Origin: Rhopalosiphum padi
Taxonomy: Eukaryota; Arthropoda; Insecta; Hemiptera; Aphididae
Length of the DNA: 64,000 nt
Assembly: GCF_020882245.1 (NCBI RefSeq)
Contig: NC_083598.1
Location: 58,999,858 to 59,063,857 of the forward strand
Reading direction: 5' to 3'
Translations under genes and position numbers: made by a program
The notes under the pieces: model-generated
Database searches by the model: none
The model's input: only the letters and a program-made list of their open reading frames with translations
What the model was told of the DNA's origin: nothing
In this document: piece after piece, positions 34,815 to 47,840 of the stretch
Layout of the letters: each line of letters begins with the position of its first letter
How positions within the stretch are numbered: the stretch's first letter is position 1

Positions 34815-35401
34815 GAAATCCGTTCCGCCGCCACTTACTCGAATCTGCATCATTGTCCACTGCTGTCACCGCCGTGGCTTCTACCTGAGGATATCGGTGA
34901 GCCACTGCGATGCTCAACTTCCGCTATATCCGTATCGCTGTTCGATGCTCGCGTTCGTCGCATTGGCGACCGAAGCCGCAACTAACTGATCTCTATATAA
35001 ATTTCGTCCTGCACCGCAACCGATGTTCGCCATAACATGTCCATCTAAAAATCATGACCACGGAAAACGTGATATAGATAACATATCGTCTTATACAATT
35101 GTACACTGTCAGTGATGTCAGTATACTTATACCAGTCTTCATCTTTGTTAACGGAAGCGGTTTTTTCGAGCGAAATTTTTTTTTCTCCGTAGTGGCATGC
35201 CATATGGAAACACCGGATCTGACAGGAATATAACGACCGATTTGAAAATCTTCAATGTAATCGGTATTCTCCTGTAAATGGGTTTAGTTTTTGAGGGCAC
35301 GACAAGTTCTCATCGTTTTTTAGTGTTTGCGTTGGTGGTGGAGATGGCGGTGGAGTTGGTAAAGACTGTTGACGGGCTAGAAAATCTGAAGATGAAGTTT
35401 A
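34815..35401 (+). promoter_or_regulatory. GC-richer island with TATA box and duplicated leader, copy 2
   Basis: 34820-35050 is rich in CG-containing words, followed by TATATAAA at 34994-35001, a plausible core promoter for plus-strand transcription. 35195-35401 is the second copy of the leader at 13364-13573, ending GGGCTAGAAAATCTGAAGAT and a donor-like AGG|GTGAGT at ~35401. No coding exon is evident on the plus strand downstream before the inverted block begins. Confidence 0.35.
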
Positions 35402-35839
35402 GGGTGAGTTGAAATTGAGTTTCATTAGATTATTTTTTTCTGTTTGGTAAGGACAATTCATTCCTATTATGTTTGAAGTATTTTTATATCACATATCCTA
35501 TTAATTATTAGTAATTATGTAATACAATTATCTGATAGTTTTTAATTAATCAGTACTTTCAAGGTTTCTAATAAGATTATTAAGTTTGATTTACTTGTTA
35601 TTAGGTTTTTTGACGCTTCCTAAACGATCGTTACATTAATTTATTTATAAAAAATAACCTACTTATTATTACTAACAAAAACATATACCTCATAAATACT
35701 GGGAAATGAGTAAATGTAATTTTTAAATGCCGGTATTATATTGGATGAAGGTAATTAAATTATATTATATGTAACATGTTGATATATTCATGTGATTTAT
35801 TTCTAAAATATTATTTACGTATTGAACAGTAAAACAAGT

Positions 35840-37051
35840 AAAACCTAGCTATACCTACAGTGGCTATAGTACCTAATTGATAATCATGATTGATCTATAT
35901 CTATATCATATAATGTAATTGTAACTAAACAATTTTTTTCGATATTTTCTATCCTATTATACGCTCTCTGAGTAAAACTTGTGTATTTTTAATTCGCTCA
36001 TAAAATGATTAATCACGTATTTTATTTAATTTGATTTTCAAGTAGGTGTATAGGTAATATATTAATAATTATTATTAAAATATAATGCTTAAATTCGTAA
36101 AACTTGATAATGTATAAACTATTCAGTATTCTGATTATTTTTTTTTTTTTTAATTCTCTAAATAATAATAATAAATTTTAAAATAATTTATAATATATAT
36201 TACATGTATCCCATTATTTCACCAAGCGTCGATGTTACCGCCTTTCTGAATTCTAGAAACTCTGATTGATCTAATTTACTCCTCTTGAGTTCTTCAACAT
36301 CAAACCTAACTTTTTTCATCATTTCATTCTATATTAAATAACACAAAATATATTCTATAATATATCTCGATGTATTTTGAACTTTATATTTAAATATAAA
36401 AAAAATTTACTTGTAACTCTAGAATACTAAGAATAGCTTGAAAATAATTCAGTTTCAAAATTACTTTATAACTTCCGAAAATCCTGTGGTGTATAATTTA
36501 AATTCGAAAACAATAAACAATATTTTTTAATGCTCTTTTTTAATAGTTTTGCGTCTTAATTAATTTAAATTAATTCTATTAATAGAAATGCAAATCACCG
36601 ATTTAATGTATTCATATTTATGATACATATATTAATAATATTTTATTATTATATAATATAATAAAGGAGTCCGCCGGTAGTCAATAGGACTATTTTATCA
36701 TTTTTACTTTATTTAACCTGTGATTTTGTTAACTATGTATATGTCACATCCACATAGTGAAATCACTCATTTCATGAACTGGATATCCAGATAGTGAATT
36801 TTGACGAAAATACATTATATGGACATCCATTTCATGAAATGGACCATACCTATATTGTGTACTTTGTGTAATTATTACAAAACAAGATATCATTGGAATA
36901 AAACTAGGTATTATTTTCTATATTGTTCTAAAAAAAAAATACAACAATGATTATAGACAATAAATTATATTATATTACATTATATTTTTAATAAACTATA
37001 ACAACAGTGTTATTTATAAAGAATTATAAAATACTCATGAAATTAACTATA
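35840..37051 (-). repeat. Segmental duplication, copy C (inverted)
   Basis: Reverse complement of about 19135-20346, including the 60-bp stretch present in copy B but missing from copy A. It is followed at 37055-37235 by a second, shorter inverted copy of the exon end (TATCCCATTATTTCACCAAG occurs at 36207 and again at 37160). Confidence 0.85.
36200..36328 (-). CDS. Small terminal exon, NEMMKK family, copy C
   Basis: On the minus strand, acceptor TTTAATATAG then NEMMKKVRFDVEELKRSKLD, QSEFLEFRKAVTSTLGEIMG and TAA. Open like copies A and B, with M8R and G12E changes. Expression unproven. Confidence 0.4.
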   Translation of the reverse strand, partial: NEMMKKVRFDVEELKRSKLDQSEFLEFRKAVTSTLGEIMGYM

Positions 37052-37054
37052 AAA

Positions 37055-37240
37055 AACTTGTTAATGTATAAACTATTCAGTATTCTGATTATTTTTTTTT
37101 TTTTAATTCTCTAAATAATAATAATAAATTTTAAAATAATTTATAATATATATTACATGTATCCCATTATTTCACCAAGCGTCGATGTTACCGCCTTTCT
37201 GAATTCTAAAAACTCTGAACAATCTAATTTCAAAATCCAA
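37055..37240 (-). pseudogene. Partial second inverted copy of the NEMMKK exon
   Basis: Minus-strand SEFLEFRKAVTSTLGEIMG is intact, but the 5' half is scrambled (VLFDVGF, then EIRL...) and the acceptor is replaced by A/T-rich sequence. It abuts module 9 of the other exon family, bringing the two exon types next to one another as they are at 15.6-16.0 kb. Confidence 0.5.
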
Positions 37241-37322
37241 CATCAAACAAAACTTTTTTTGGCGAAATTGTAAATTTATTTTATGAAATATGTTATTATT
37301 ATGTGTTATATTGTTTTTATAC

Positions 37323-37490
37323 CTTTTTTGATAATTCCTTAACCGGTCAATATCTATCGATCCATCCTCCGTGTTTTTCTTCACTGCCGGCACAGAAACA
37401 TTATTTTTTGTAAAACTAGTTGATGCGTTTTCTATTGATATCACGTCAAATTTCGCACTTTGCTCATCTATATTTGTTTGTGTCATTTTG
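37323..37490 (-). CDS. Phase-2 exon module 9 (inverted)
   Basis: 168 nt on the minus strand between ATTTAGCAG and AAAAAG|GTATAAAAA; open, phase 2 at both ends. It begins KMTQTNIDEQSAKFDVIS, then TSFTKNNVSVPAVKKN and EDGSIDIDRLRNYQK. It is the intact relative of the broken copy at 15875-16010 and belongs to the MTQT subfamily with modules 4 and 5. Confidence 0.5.
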
Positions 37491-37679
37491 CTGCTAAATT
37501 TGATGGATTATAATATAGATAAATTTTATAGAATTTTAAAATCATCATTAAACACTTTGATTTAGCTTAGTTTTTGTATTAAATTATACATATAGGTTAA
37601 ATTAAGTTTTTGCCAAACTATTAGTAGGACTGAAACAGGCAATTTATATAATTCATAATATTATGTTATAAGGTTATAA

Positions 37680-37716
37680 CGTATTCGATTGTGTCGGCTT
37701 AGTTTGTGTAGTTTTA
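37680..37716 (-). pseudogene. Truncated phase-2 exon module (5' end only)
   Basis: On the minus strand the conserved flank CCATTCAATTTAGCAG is followed by a frame reading KTTQTKPTQSNTL and then TAA. The rest of the exon is lost. Confidence 0.5.
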
Positions 37717-40519
37717 CTGCTAAATTGAATGGTTTATAATGTCGATAAGTTCTATAGAATTTTAAAGGTTATCATTAGACGATTTGATTTATTTTAGTTT
37801 TCATATCAAATTATATAGATTTAATCAAGTTCTTGCCAACCAATTCATAATATGTTATTTCTCAAAGAAATCAAAATCCTTTAAATCACTATAGAAATTT
37901 AATATACGATATACAAATACAGAGCTGCTTAGAGTAAAACTTTGTTATTGTGTTTCCATGTAAAAAGTATAAATTTACAGAAACGATTTGTGGTACATTA
38001 AATGAGATAATTTATAATATATTATACAGGGTGATTTTTTAAGTATGCTCACACCATATTAATGCTTAAATTATGCATATATTCAAATTCTGATTTTTGG
38101 AATTTTTAAATGTAATTAAAGACGATATTTTCGAGTATTTAGATTTTTCAAAACATTTAAGGAATATCCTGTGGCGATACAAACTTTGGTTTTTCAAATG
38201 AGAACATATGTATTTTGAAGAAAAATGTGAATCAGGTAATTTTCTGAAAAATTTGACTTATTGTAATCGAAATTTGAACGAAAACTTCCGAAGATATTCT
38301 ACTTTTAATACTAAGGAATAAGGATAATATAGTCTATTATACCTACTAAATACTTACTAAATGGATATGAGCTCGATAATTATAATTCGGTATGCAATAT
38401 AAAATATTCGTTAATAATTACTACTTATTACTAAATGCTTATGGATTTATATTGCACCTGACGGCTGACAATTTTCAAAGCAAAGGAAATATGTATAAAA
38501 CAATTCCTTTTTATTTTATCGAGTATGTTATCTTATAGCCTATAGGTGCTGTTATTTTTTATAGCATAACTATGATCTAGAATTAAATATTAAAGAATCG
38601 GCAGTAGTCCAGTCGGTAACACAAATGTAAAATATTATGTACATGATTCTATGATTGCGCCAGTTAGAATATGTAATAATCAATTAAAATTAAAAATATA
38701 TATTGTAATATAAATAAACATAGGCATTATGATTACATAGCTACTACACGTGGCCTATTGATATTTACGTAAAATGCTTCCAGATTACGCGCGTGCTCTA
38801 AGATCGGATAAGGTAAAATAATTTCAGGTATCGGCGTTTAGATAAAAGATAATTGCCAATACTTGCAATAAAGCGATAAACCTCGTATCAAAATTTAATG
38901 AACAGGTATTGTATTGTTGGGAAAAGTATCGAACGATTTGTCCTTTCCATCACACCACCAATCAAATAAAAACCCAGAAAGTGGACTTTTGTTAGGTTAT
39001 GTTCAAACAAAAAAAACTTAAGATAATAATAAACGGTATAAAATCTGTAAAAAATGTTAAGGATATTATTGTAGCCAGATTCGAACGTCATTAAAAATTC
39101 TCTTTTGCTGCTGAAACTGATTCTACGCATTTTTTATTAAAAAAACGATTAAATCAAGAATTAAATAATATATTTTCAGTGTAAATTGATAATATATAAT
39201 GTGCGCCGTTCCGCTCCTACTTTTAAAAATCACGGTTAGCGGCAATGACTCGCGTAATGCTATGGACAGGACTACAGGATCACCTAATGTATAAAATATT
39301 AAGATACAAAATAATTATGATAGGCTAAAGGGACGCTGGGCGTCAGACGTATTATATTAACCATAAAAAAAAAAACAGCGATATATATATATAAGAATAA
39401 TAATAATAACAATAACAATAATATCAAATATGCGGGCCCGTATTACTCCTAACAATAATAATAATTAATAATAAATAAAAAAAGATTTTTGTTTACATAC
39501 AAATCATACAATATAAATATAATAACACAATAATGAAAGAAAGGATCACCTGTGCTGCTACTCGGCACGACCACAAATCCGGGCTGGTAAGGCGACAGCC
39601 TTTTGACGTATGACACGTAGGTATATGTATAATACTATAATTATAATGTCGCACGGAATTATAAAATAGCGATGAAGTGTAACGCACACGTCAGACCACG
39701 ACTGTCTCGGAGCTTACGATGAAATTGCGCACACAAGGTAAAAGGTAAAAACTTTAACGGACTCAAACTCAGGTCGGTTGACCACGTGGTCAAAAGAGCA
39801 AAAAAAAAAAAACCAAGACGGAACGAACGGGCCAGCACTCGGACACGCAAGGTTCGGCCGTTGACAAAAGATAGACCGGCTCGGATGAAAGTTGTAGTGA
39901 TATCGGCCGGCCACGAGTGCGTAGAGGGGGGATGGCTGTCGCGGACATTCCACACCGATCGCGCGAGACTTGTGAAGCCTTTGGCAATGACGCCAGGTAG
40001 ACAATTCGGCGGGAAGTCAGCCGCGTTCAAGTATCCTCCCCCCTGTGAGCTGTTCCTCACACGAAGTTGGTCCAATTGGATGGTCGAATTCCAGCGACAG
40101 AGATGAAGGTCCGGATTATTTTGTTGTCGATCAGGCAGGAGGAATATTACATTTTTTTTTTATAAATGATACATTAGCTTACAAAACAACGTAATAAAAA
40201 TAATTTATAAAACGAAGAACGTATATGGCTCGTAATAATTTATAAATAATAAATAATCAAGTGTATAAATATTAAACACAAAATAAATACATGATAATAG
40301 TACCAGAAATACAAATAATACATAAATAATAAACAGAATAATGATAGACAAAAAATAAATAAACAAAAAAAAACATAATGAGAGGACTCCCTCAGTCACA
40401 ATACCCGATTCGTTAAAAGCACATATCATTGATAGCGAGCGCGCATTAGGGGATGAAAGGGGGAAGGATGGTAGTTCATAGCAATGCGCTGAGGAACACC
40501 AGGCCCAGCTGAACAGTGT
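37717..40519. other. Gene-free stretch: dispersed repeat and GC-rich retroelement flank
   Basis: 38036-38330 is a dispersed repeat starting ACAGGGTGATTTTTTAAG, related to 1140-1300. 38340-39200 shows no gene I can support. 39360-39480 has AAT-type microsatellite sequence. 39540-40130 is GC-richer, with overlapping ORFs on both strands that I take as composition artefacts. It lies just beyond the BEL integrase 3' end and may be its LTR or tail; a TGTGACTGAGGGAGTCCTCT start on the minus strand at ~40402 is a possible LTR edge, but no second LTR is seen. Confidence 0.4.
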
Positions 40520-41794
40520 TCATTTGGTGGGTAGCAATACTAATTTAACCACGGGCCGAACAATTTCTCCAGCTTGAGTCAAAACACGAGCAACGCGGAC
40601 CCGACCGTCGCTTCCCGGTAACAATTTTATTACACGGCCTAGTCGCCAAGACAACGGGGGACTCTTGTTGTCTATCACTATTACCATGTCATTTACACTA
40701 AGGTTCGGGACATCAGAGGTCCACTTGGACCGTTCCTGGAGGGTGGTTAGGTATTCCGACAACCAACGGCACCAAAAGATCTGATGGCATTGGTCTAACA
40801 GTTTCCATCGGTTGGACATATCACGGGCCGACACAGGATCTGATCGGGGTGGGACCGCTAACAAAGGTTGTCCGATTAAAAAGTGTCCCGGCGTCAAGCA
40901 GTCAATATCATGAGGGTCAGTAGAAGCGGGTGTAAGGGGACGTGAATTGAGTACAGCTTCAACGCGCACCAAAATTGTCGAGAACTCCTCATAAGTAAAA
41001 ATATGATTGCCGATGACCCTCACTAAGAGCCGCTTGGTGGAACGGACCGCCGCCTCCCATAAGCCACCGAAGTGAGGGGCGCTAGGTGGGTTAAAATACC
41101 AGTCACATGTGGCACGGGCGTTACCGATAGATGCTTGGCACTCGGCACTGTTAATAAGTAAACGCAATTTCTTGTCATCCCCTACAAAATTAGTGCCACA
41201 ATCCGAGTATATGTCGCTAGGTAAGCCGCGACAAATCGATCGAATGCCGCTAAAAACGCGTCAGTTGACAAATCGGAAACGACTTTTAGGTGAACCGCTT
41301 TAGTAGAAAAACACAAAAAAAAAAACGGCTATATAAATTTTAAAAATCCGAGACTTGTGTAATCGCAATTCACGCATTTGTAACGGTCCCGCGTAGTCCA
41401 CGCCTACGTATTCGAAAGGGCGATGTGGGCGCACCCGGTCACAAGGTAAATCTGCCATTAGCGGCTGTAATGGTCGCGCGTCTAACCGGACGCAAATAGT
41501 ACAATTTGTTAGTACTTTGTGTAAAATAGACCGGAGTGATACAACCCAAAATTGACGTGATATCAACGCTGTTAACGCTCGCGGGCCAACATGACACGTC
41601 AACACATGCCATCGTCGGCACAACAACAAGGCGTAATGCGAGTTTTTAGCCATTAATACTGGATGTTTACAATCATAAGTGATTAATGAACGACGTAATC
41701 GATCGCCGACGCGAATCACACCGTCGGGGTCAAATGAACGGCGACAATCGCACCAACGGTTTGGACGATACTCGCGTACCTCCGGATAACTCAC
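40520..41794 (-). pseudogene. BEL/Pao retrotransposon integrase, frameshifted 5'-truncated copy
   Basis: On the minus strand, 41794-41300 holds the HHCC zinc-binding region (C-x2-C at TNCTIC) and the first catalytic Asp (VGVDYAGP). The second Asp is at IYSDCGTNF, near 41210. The core then continues from 41167 with NPPSAPHFGGLWEAAVRS, containing the catalytic Glu, PLTPASTDP and the C-terminal domain to TGA at 40520. The frame changes at least twice between 41330 and 41170, one at an A-run, so it is inactive. No reverse transcriptase or gag remains upstream; the match fades near 41870. Confidence 0.85.
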
Positions 41795-41869
41795 GGATTA
41801 TTGCGGCAAAATGCACACGCTATGATTGAACAATCAACACTTGCACGGCACAAATTAACACAAATTAAG

Positions 41870-42890
41870 TTATCAATACTAGTGTAGTTTAGTTATAATG
41901 ATGAATATATGTATATTTTGAAATTATTTACAAATTAAAAATCTTCATCTGATGATACATCTATATTTAAAAAGAAATCCTCTTGTCTGTACTCTGTATT
42001 TATATTCTTTATCTTTATTGCGTGAATAAATAATAATAATGAGTTTAATAAATTTAGTTTATTTATAATACATAATACAGTCTGTATACATAATATAAGA
42101 AAAATATAAAATATAGATACGTATGTAATGTATTACTATTAAATACTATAATTCAAATAAAAACAATTTTTTTTAATATCAAAGTTTTTACATAAGTACA
42201 AATTTAAATTGTATTTTTCTATAAATGTGAAAAAAAAACATACAAAAGTAGTAATGCATTTACATGCTAAACAAAAAACAAATATATTTTCATTTTATTT
42301 TAAGGATTTTGGTGGAAATATCAATTACCAATTAATATTATATACTTTGATTTCACTATGTTACATGCTAGAAGTTGTAAGATGTGATACTCTTTCTTAA
42401 AAGTACTAATATTAGTAATATCACAAGCATATTATAAGTATATGAATAAATAACTCTTGTCTTTAATGTCACTACTCACTAACCTGACCTATAACTACTA
42501 AACATCAAAAAGTGACCACATTAATACTATAATATAAACCTTATTGCTTACGGTGCAGTTTAATTACAATTTAATGTGACACACTATTTCAATTTCAATA
42601 ATTATAGATAAAGTTGTTTGTGGTCTGTTAATAATTGATAATATAACAAAATGTTTTAATGAATCAACTAAAAAATTTAAATCCAAAAAATCACAAAATC
42701 TTGCTAATGTTGATTCTTAAATTAATGCACAGCTTAAAATATGATAACTGCTTTTATAAAAAGATTTACAACTTCAAATGAAATCTAGAATTAGTTAAAA
42801 ATGAAAATATATTTGTAAATGCCAAAATTATTTTTTTTAAATTAAACAGATCTTACAACAGTGGATTAAATAGTTTTACTTGACACTTAA
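41870..42890. other. AT-rich intergenic DNA
   Basis: No coding or repeat feature can be supported. The 63-codon ORF at 42209 is low-complexity. Confidence 0.5.
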
Positions 42891-44110
42891 TTGAATATGT
42901 TACTTACAACTATGTGCAAATAGTATCTAAAAATTATTTTATGCACAAGACTTCAATTTGTAATGTTCCTGAAACCAAATATAAAAATTTAAATTTAATT
43001 TGATAAAAACTAAAGAATATATTACCATATGTATTATATATAAAAACATTGCCCATTGGTAATGATCTTTGAAATACAATATACATTGATATAGTCATAT
43101 AGAAATTAAACATAATAAATGAATATTGTTAACACCACACAAGATTAAATTCCCTGGTAGTCTTCTTTCAAACTCACTGTAGTCACATGTAACATTTTTG
43201 TGAAATAATAACAATATCCACATTTCCAGATAATATTTAACCTTTCTACAAGTAAAAACAAATTCAATTTTAAAAACAATGAAGTTAATTTACTAAAATG
43301 TATCTATTGAAGTATTTAAGCTAAAGTACTTTTTATAAGATTAGGTAAACTACTTACACTTTAAAATCATGCTGCAACCATGATGACTATGTTAAAAAAT
43401 GATAATACTTTTTTCTAGTTTTTAAATATACATGTTGATCACAATTGGGCATTTAAGTATGAGCATCAAAATATAAATAATAACTAGGTAATATTTTTTT
43501 CTGAAATCAAATATATTAGCTAAAATTATGTTTGATACAAACTGAAAATAAGCATAAAAAAATATTTTACTTGTTACTATGTGCACATCTATCTATAAAT
43601 AATTTTGTCCAGAAAATATGTTTTATCTTGTGTTTCACATTTTAAGCTCGTTGAGTATCAAAAGAATAATGTTTGTAATGTGCCTGAAACCAAGTATAAA
43701 AATTTAAATGACATTTAATAAAAAACTGAATAATATAGTAATATTACCTTATGTATCATGTAAAAACATTGGTAATCATCTTTAAAGTGTTATAATGTGT
43801 AGAAATCAAACGCAATTTTTTAACACTCCGTAAACACAGTGAGATCAAATTTCAAGGAAACCCTCATTCAAATCAAACCGTCGTCAGTTACATGCACATT
43901 TTGGATAAGATAATAGCAATATCCATGTTGGCAGATGATATTTAACATTTCTGAAAGGATGAACAAATTTAAATTTAAAAATAATTAAGTTAATTAACTA
44001 CAATATATTATTTAAGCCATTGCTTTTTATAACATTTCGTGTACTAACTTACCTTTTAAAATAATTATGCAGGTAGGTTTACTCAAAACAAATGTTAATG
44101 AGTATCAACT
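42890..44110 (-). repeat. Diverged ~0.7 kb tandem duplication with exon-like blocks on the minus strand
   Basis: 42890-43400 and 43590-44110 align in order: GTGCACATAGT/TTGCACATAGT, CCTGAAACCAAGTATAAAAA, ACATTG(GTAATGATCTTT), CAATATCCA, then the end ACTTACACTTTAAAATCAT. On the minus strand, acceptor-like sites precede similar blocks (at ~43238 and ~43957: AAAGGTTAAATATTATCTGG versus AAATGTTAAATATCATCTGC), and donors follow some of them (GTGAGT, GTAATATT). One frame gives NIIWKCGYCYY and NIICQHGYCYY. This may be a pair of duplicated small exons; frames do not stay open in both copies, so no gene is called. Confidence 0.4.
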
Positions 44111-44306
44111 TATTATATTTTTCTAGTTTTCACATAATTATAAAATTATTCGAATAAATCAAAATGTTAACACTTTATTGAAAATTGAAATAATTGAAAT
44201 AACAAGTAGAATTTACGACAAAATAAACAAAACATTAAATTTTTTCATGGTATTTATATTGGTATTTCCATAAACATATAGTTCTAAAAGTTAACATATG
44301 GGCGCT

Positions 44307-44362
44307 ATAATATATATATAATAATATAATATAATATATAATATATATATATATATATATAT
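44307..44362. repeat. (AT)n microsatellite
   Basis: Interrupted TA/ATA dinucleotide and trinucleotide run of about 56 bp. Confidence 0.85.
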
Positions 44363-47300
44363 TGTTTTTATTAGTAACACATAAGTTTTCATTATTTTGA
44401 ATAACAATATATATTTTAAACATCATATTCCGTAGCAGAATATTATCCGGAATATTTCGATTTATAATAATTAAATTTTGGACAAGCAGTTTATTTATTG
44501 TATAAATATTTATAAAGTTTTGAAAACATTTTGCTTTTTTAAAACTAAAGAATAATTTAAAATAATATTTATAAAAGGTTTTACACTAATTCATCGCGGT
44601 TTGGTTCCAGGCCTGTGATTTTATTATGAATTTTTATACTTATTATTTTAAGTGAAAATCATTTACACCCAAAATCATTTTGCCTTTTACTAAAATATAT
44701 AGAATGATAGGTGAACAGCTAAACACAGACAAATGTGGCACTGGTTATAATATATTTTGTTGTATATACATGTTTTAATATGTAATATAATATTTTAATT
44801 ATTGAAACAGTATTTTTGAATACAGATTTGTTGTCGTATTTAAATTATACATACATATATATATATATATCATAACCACGAAAAACTAACGAAAATAATA
44901 ATAATTTATGTACGGATATGATGTTCCCTAATCGCCGAAAGCAACAAAATATTATATAATATCACGACGATTAGTGGTATTGATGCGATGGACAGCGGTT
45001 AGCGATTAATAGTAAAGGCACGGTCAAAAATGTCGGCCCAGATAATGATAAGTGATGACTTTGATAGTGAATAGTGATATATTGATGGCGGAGACTATAC
45101 GGGGTGGATTGGTTGGAATATAATTATATAAATATCAGTTGTGCCGAGTTTCCGGGTACGATGCTACTGCGCAACATCGACGACGACCGGATGCAGACAT
45201 AATCGACGGGGAAATAATTAAACAATATCAGAACCTGTGCGATTATGTGCTGTCTGCCTCTTTTACGACCAGGATCTTGATCACTTCCGGTGGTCACCAA
45301 CTACTTCACTGTGGCGTATTTATCACCACTATCATTGCGCATAGTAATGTCGCGCTCTATATCCGTTCGCCACCTGTTTCGGTCTTAATACACTGCAGTA
45401 TAAAAACACTTGCGACATCCTTTCACCGACCACCACTGATGACCGACCGATCACAAGAATATATTTAGAGGTGACTACTGGTCATGTACTTTAACTCTAT
45501 CTCATCTGTGTACTGCATGTACCACAATATGCCATGTACTTTAATATTTAGTTTCAATATTAATTATTGTGTAATTTATTTACTTAATAAGATAACTCTC
45601 GAAAGGTAACAAAGTAAAAAATATAACACAAACGAATGAAGGTATTAACGAGTTAATCTGGATACTAGTGATACTACAAAAATGCATAAGTTATTACGAT
45701 ATATTTTATAAATCTATTATTCTTTAATATCGAAAAAACAATCATAAAATATCATGTACGATGTACATGTTTTTTTTTAAATTACAAGTAATTTGTACAT
45801 TATGATTTATTAGTACCTAGTAAAAATGTTTGAATCTACAACTTAAAAAGAGGTTTCGGGTACTTTGGTTTAAAATCTTTGATGTAAATAAATTTACTGT
45901 GATGGTGAAAAATTAATAATGATCATATTAAATCAAGCTTTTGCTTGGAACTGGTGAATACGTACATTATATAGACGCCACAAGTTTAGAGCTGTCATAA
46001 TTCAAAAAATCATGAAACAATAAATATTGTTTTATTTTTTTTTTATTACAATTTAGCATTGCTTCGATGGAATAAATATGCAATAATAACTGTTTGTCCA
46101 TATATAAACTTAATAATTATTGGAAATATATTAAAAACAATTGACAACAGTGTATATAATATTATATTTCATTCATGAAGTAGTCTATGGTTATTGATTG
46201 TAGCTGTTAATGGTATATTTAGAGTACTACCAAAAAAGTCCAGGTGACTTGGATTAGATATTATATAGCTACTATACATGTCCTGTAGGACAATATATTG
46301 TGTCTTTATAAATTATACTATACATAATGACGTTTCAAAAATATGTAGATTAATTTTAAGATATATCTATTTCTACTATGAATAATTTTCCACACATTTC
46401 CTAAGGATGTCATTTTTTTCAGATAAGTTTTAAAATATCAAGGATAAATAAAAGTTTAAATTATAAATAATAAAAAGTTTCAGTTACATATATAAATTAA
46501 AATTTAATATCAAAAGTATTATTCTATTTATTTCATAGATTTTAGGTGATCTAAATATTAATCATGTCAAGATAGTATTTCCGTGCATTATAAGTTATTA
46601 CTAGCTATAATAACTCATTTAAAAATAATAACTCCTTATGGTAGTGTTATTTTGGCAGTAACATTCTTACTCAACCTAAATAATAAATGTCTGTACTTCC
46701 ATGGTTTTTGCTTTATAGTATAAGTAATTTTATCAAACCAGCGAATTCTAGTGACTTGTTTTTTCTTGCTGATAATATTGTTTCAAATTATTAAATATTT
46801 TTAAAATTTAAAATCTGATTATAAACCATAATGTAAAAATAGTATGTCTATAATAATAGTACCTCTATGTATAACATAATACACAATGATATACATAATA
46901 GGTACTAAAAACTGCAGAACAATGTTTTTGATACAGTTAGAAAAAATATTAATTTATACATAACATATTTTTACTAAAACTTTTTCTGGCCATTTTCAAA
47001 TGTCATATCTCGGCTTAGTAAAGCCCTTTGAAAAATAAGAGATGCGCCTTTTTGTGTTAATTTAAACGACACCATTGTGGTATTTATACTTTTTAAATTC
47101 ATGTATAGTCATTTTACATTTATGCGTACAAGTATATAATATAATGTATATTATACATAATATACATTTTTTTATGAACAAATATTAAAAATACTGAAAA
47201 TATATAACATTATAAATTTATAACTATACATATATAATATATATAAATAATAAATATCCTTAATACTAATTAATTATTACAGTAATATATTATTGAAAAT

Positions 47301-47840
47301 AACATTAAAAACATTTTGTTGTATTTAAGAATTAGAACAAATTAAAAACGAACCAAAATTAAAAAATTAAAAATTAAACAGATGGTAGATACTTACATAT
47401 ATAATATTATATTCCCATATGTTTACTATAATCGTATAACCATAATAATAATTGTAATTTGTATTTATTCAATATACATAATCGTTTTGTATAGTTATAT
47501 TATAATCTGGAGGAGAGTGAAGCTCTGAAAGCTGGGCGGTAGTCAGCTTAAAATTGAAATCAAATTTAAAAATTACAATTTAATATTACAGAACCACATA
47601 CTAATACCCCGAATGCGTGGCAGTATCTTTTTATGATAATATTTTTCATATTATGCTTAAATTATTATTGTGTAACATCTGCGGAATGAGCAAAAGAAAA
47701 AATAATATGACAAACAAATCATTGGTGTAGTTAAACATCACACAATTGACTGGAAGAATCGACAGTCGAAATCGTTCAACTTCCATTTTTCCGACGGGAT
47801 TCGAGTGATAACGAATAGCAAACCGTTATAAATTAAAGTC
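44363..47840. other. Gene-free stretch with a GC-richer island at 45.1-45.5 kb
   Basis: 45000-45470 is richer in CG words and contains TATAAAAA at ~45399 (plus strand), so it might be a promoter or first exon. The 109-codon ORF there has no recognisable domain and ends in lower-complexity sequence. The remainder is AT-rich with no supported feature. Confidence 0.35.

Noticed and set aside
38595..38680. tRNA-like A-box (TAGTCCAGTCGG)
   Set aside because: No matching B-box or cloverleaf follows, so neither a tRNA nor a SINE can be supported.
39659..40106. Several overlapping ORFs on both strands (up to 138 codons)
   Set aside because: They overlap in opposite strands in a GC-richer patch beside a retroelement; none has a recognisable domain.
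45139..45468. 109-codon ORF, plus strand
   Set aside because: No domain, lies in a GC-richer island more likely to be promoter or UTR; no supporting exon structure.
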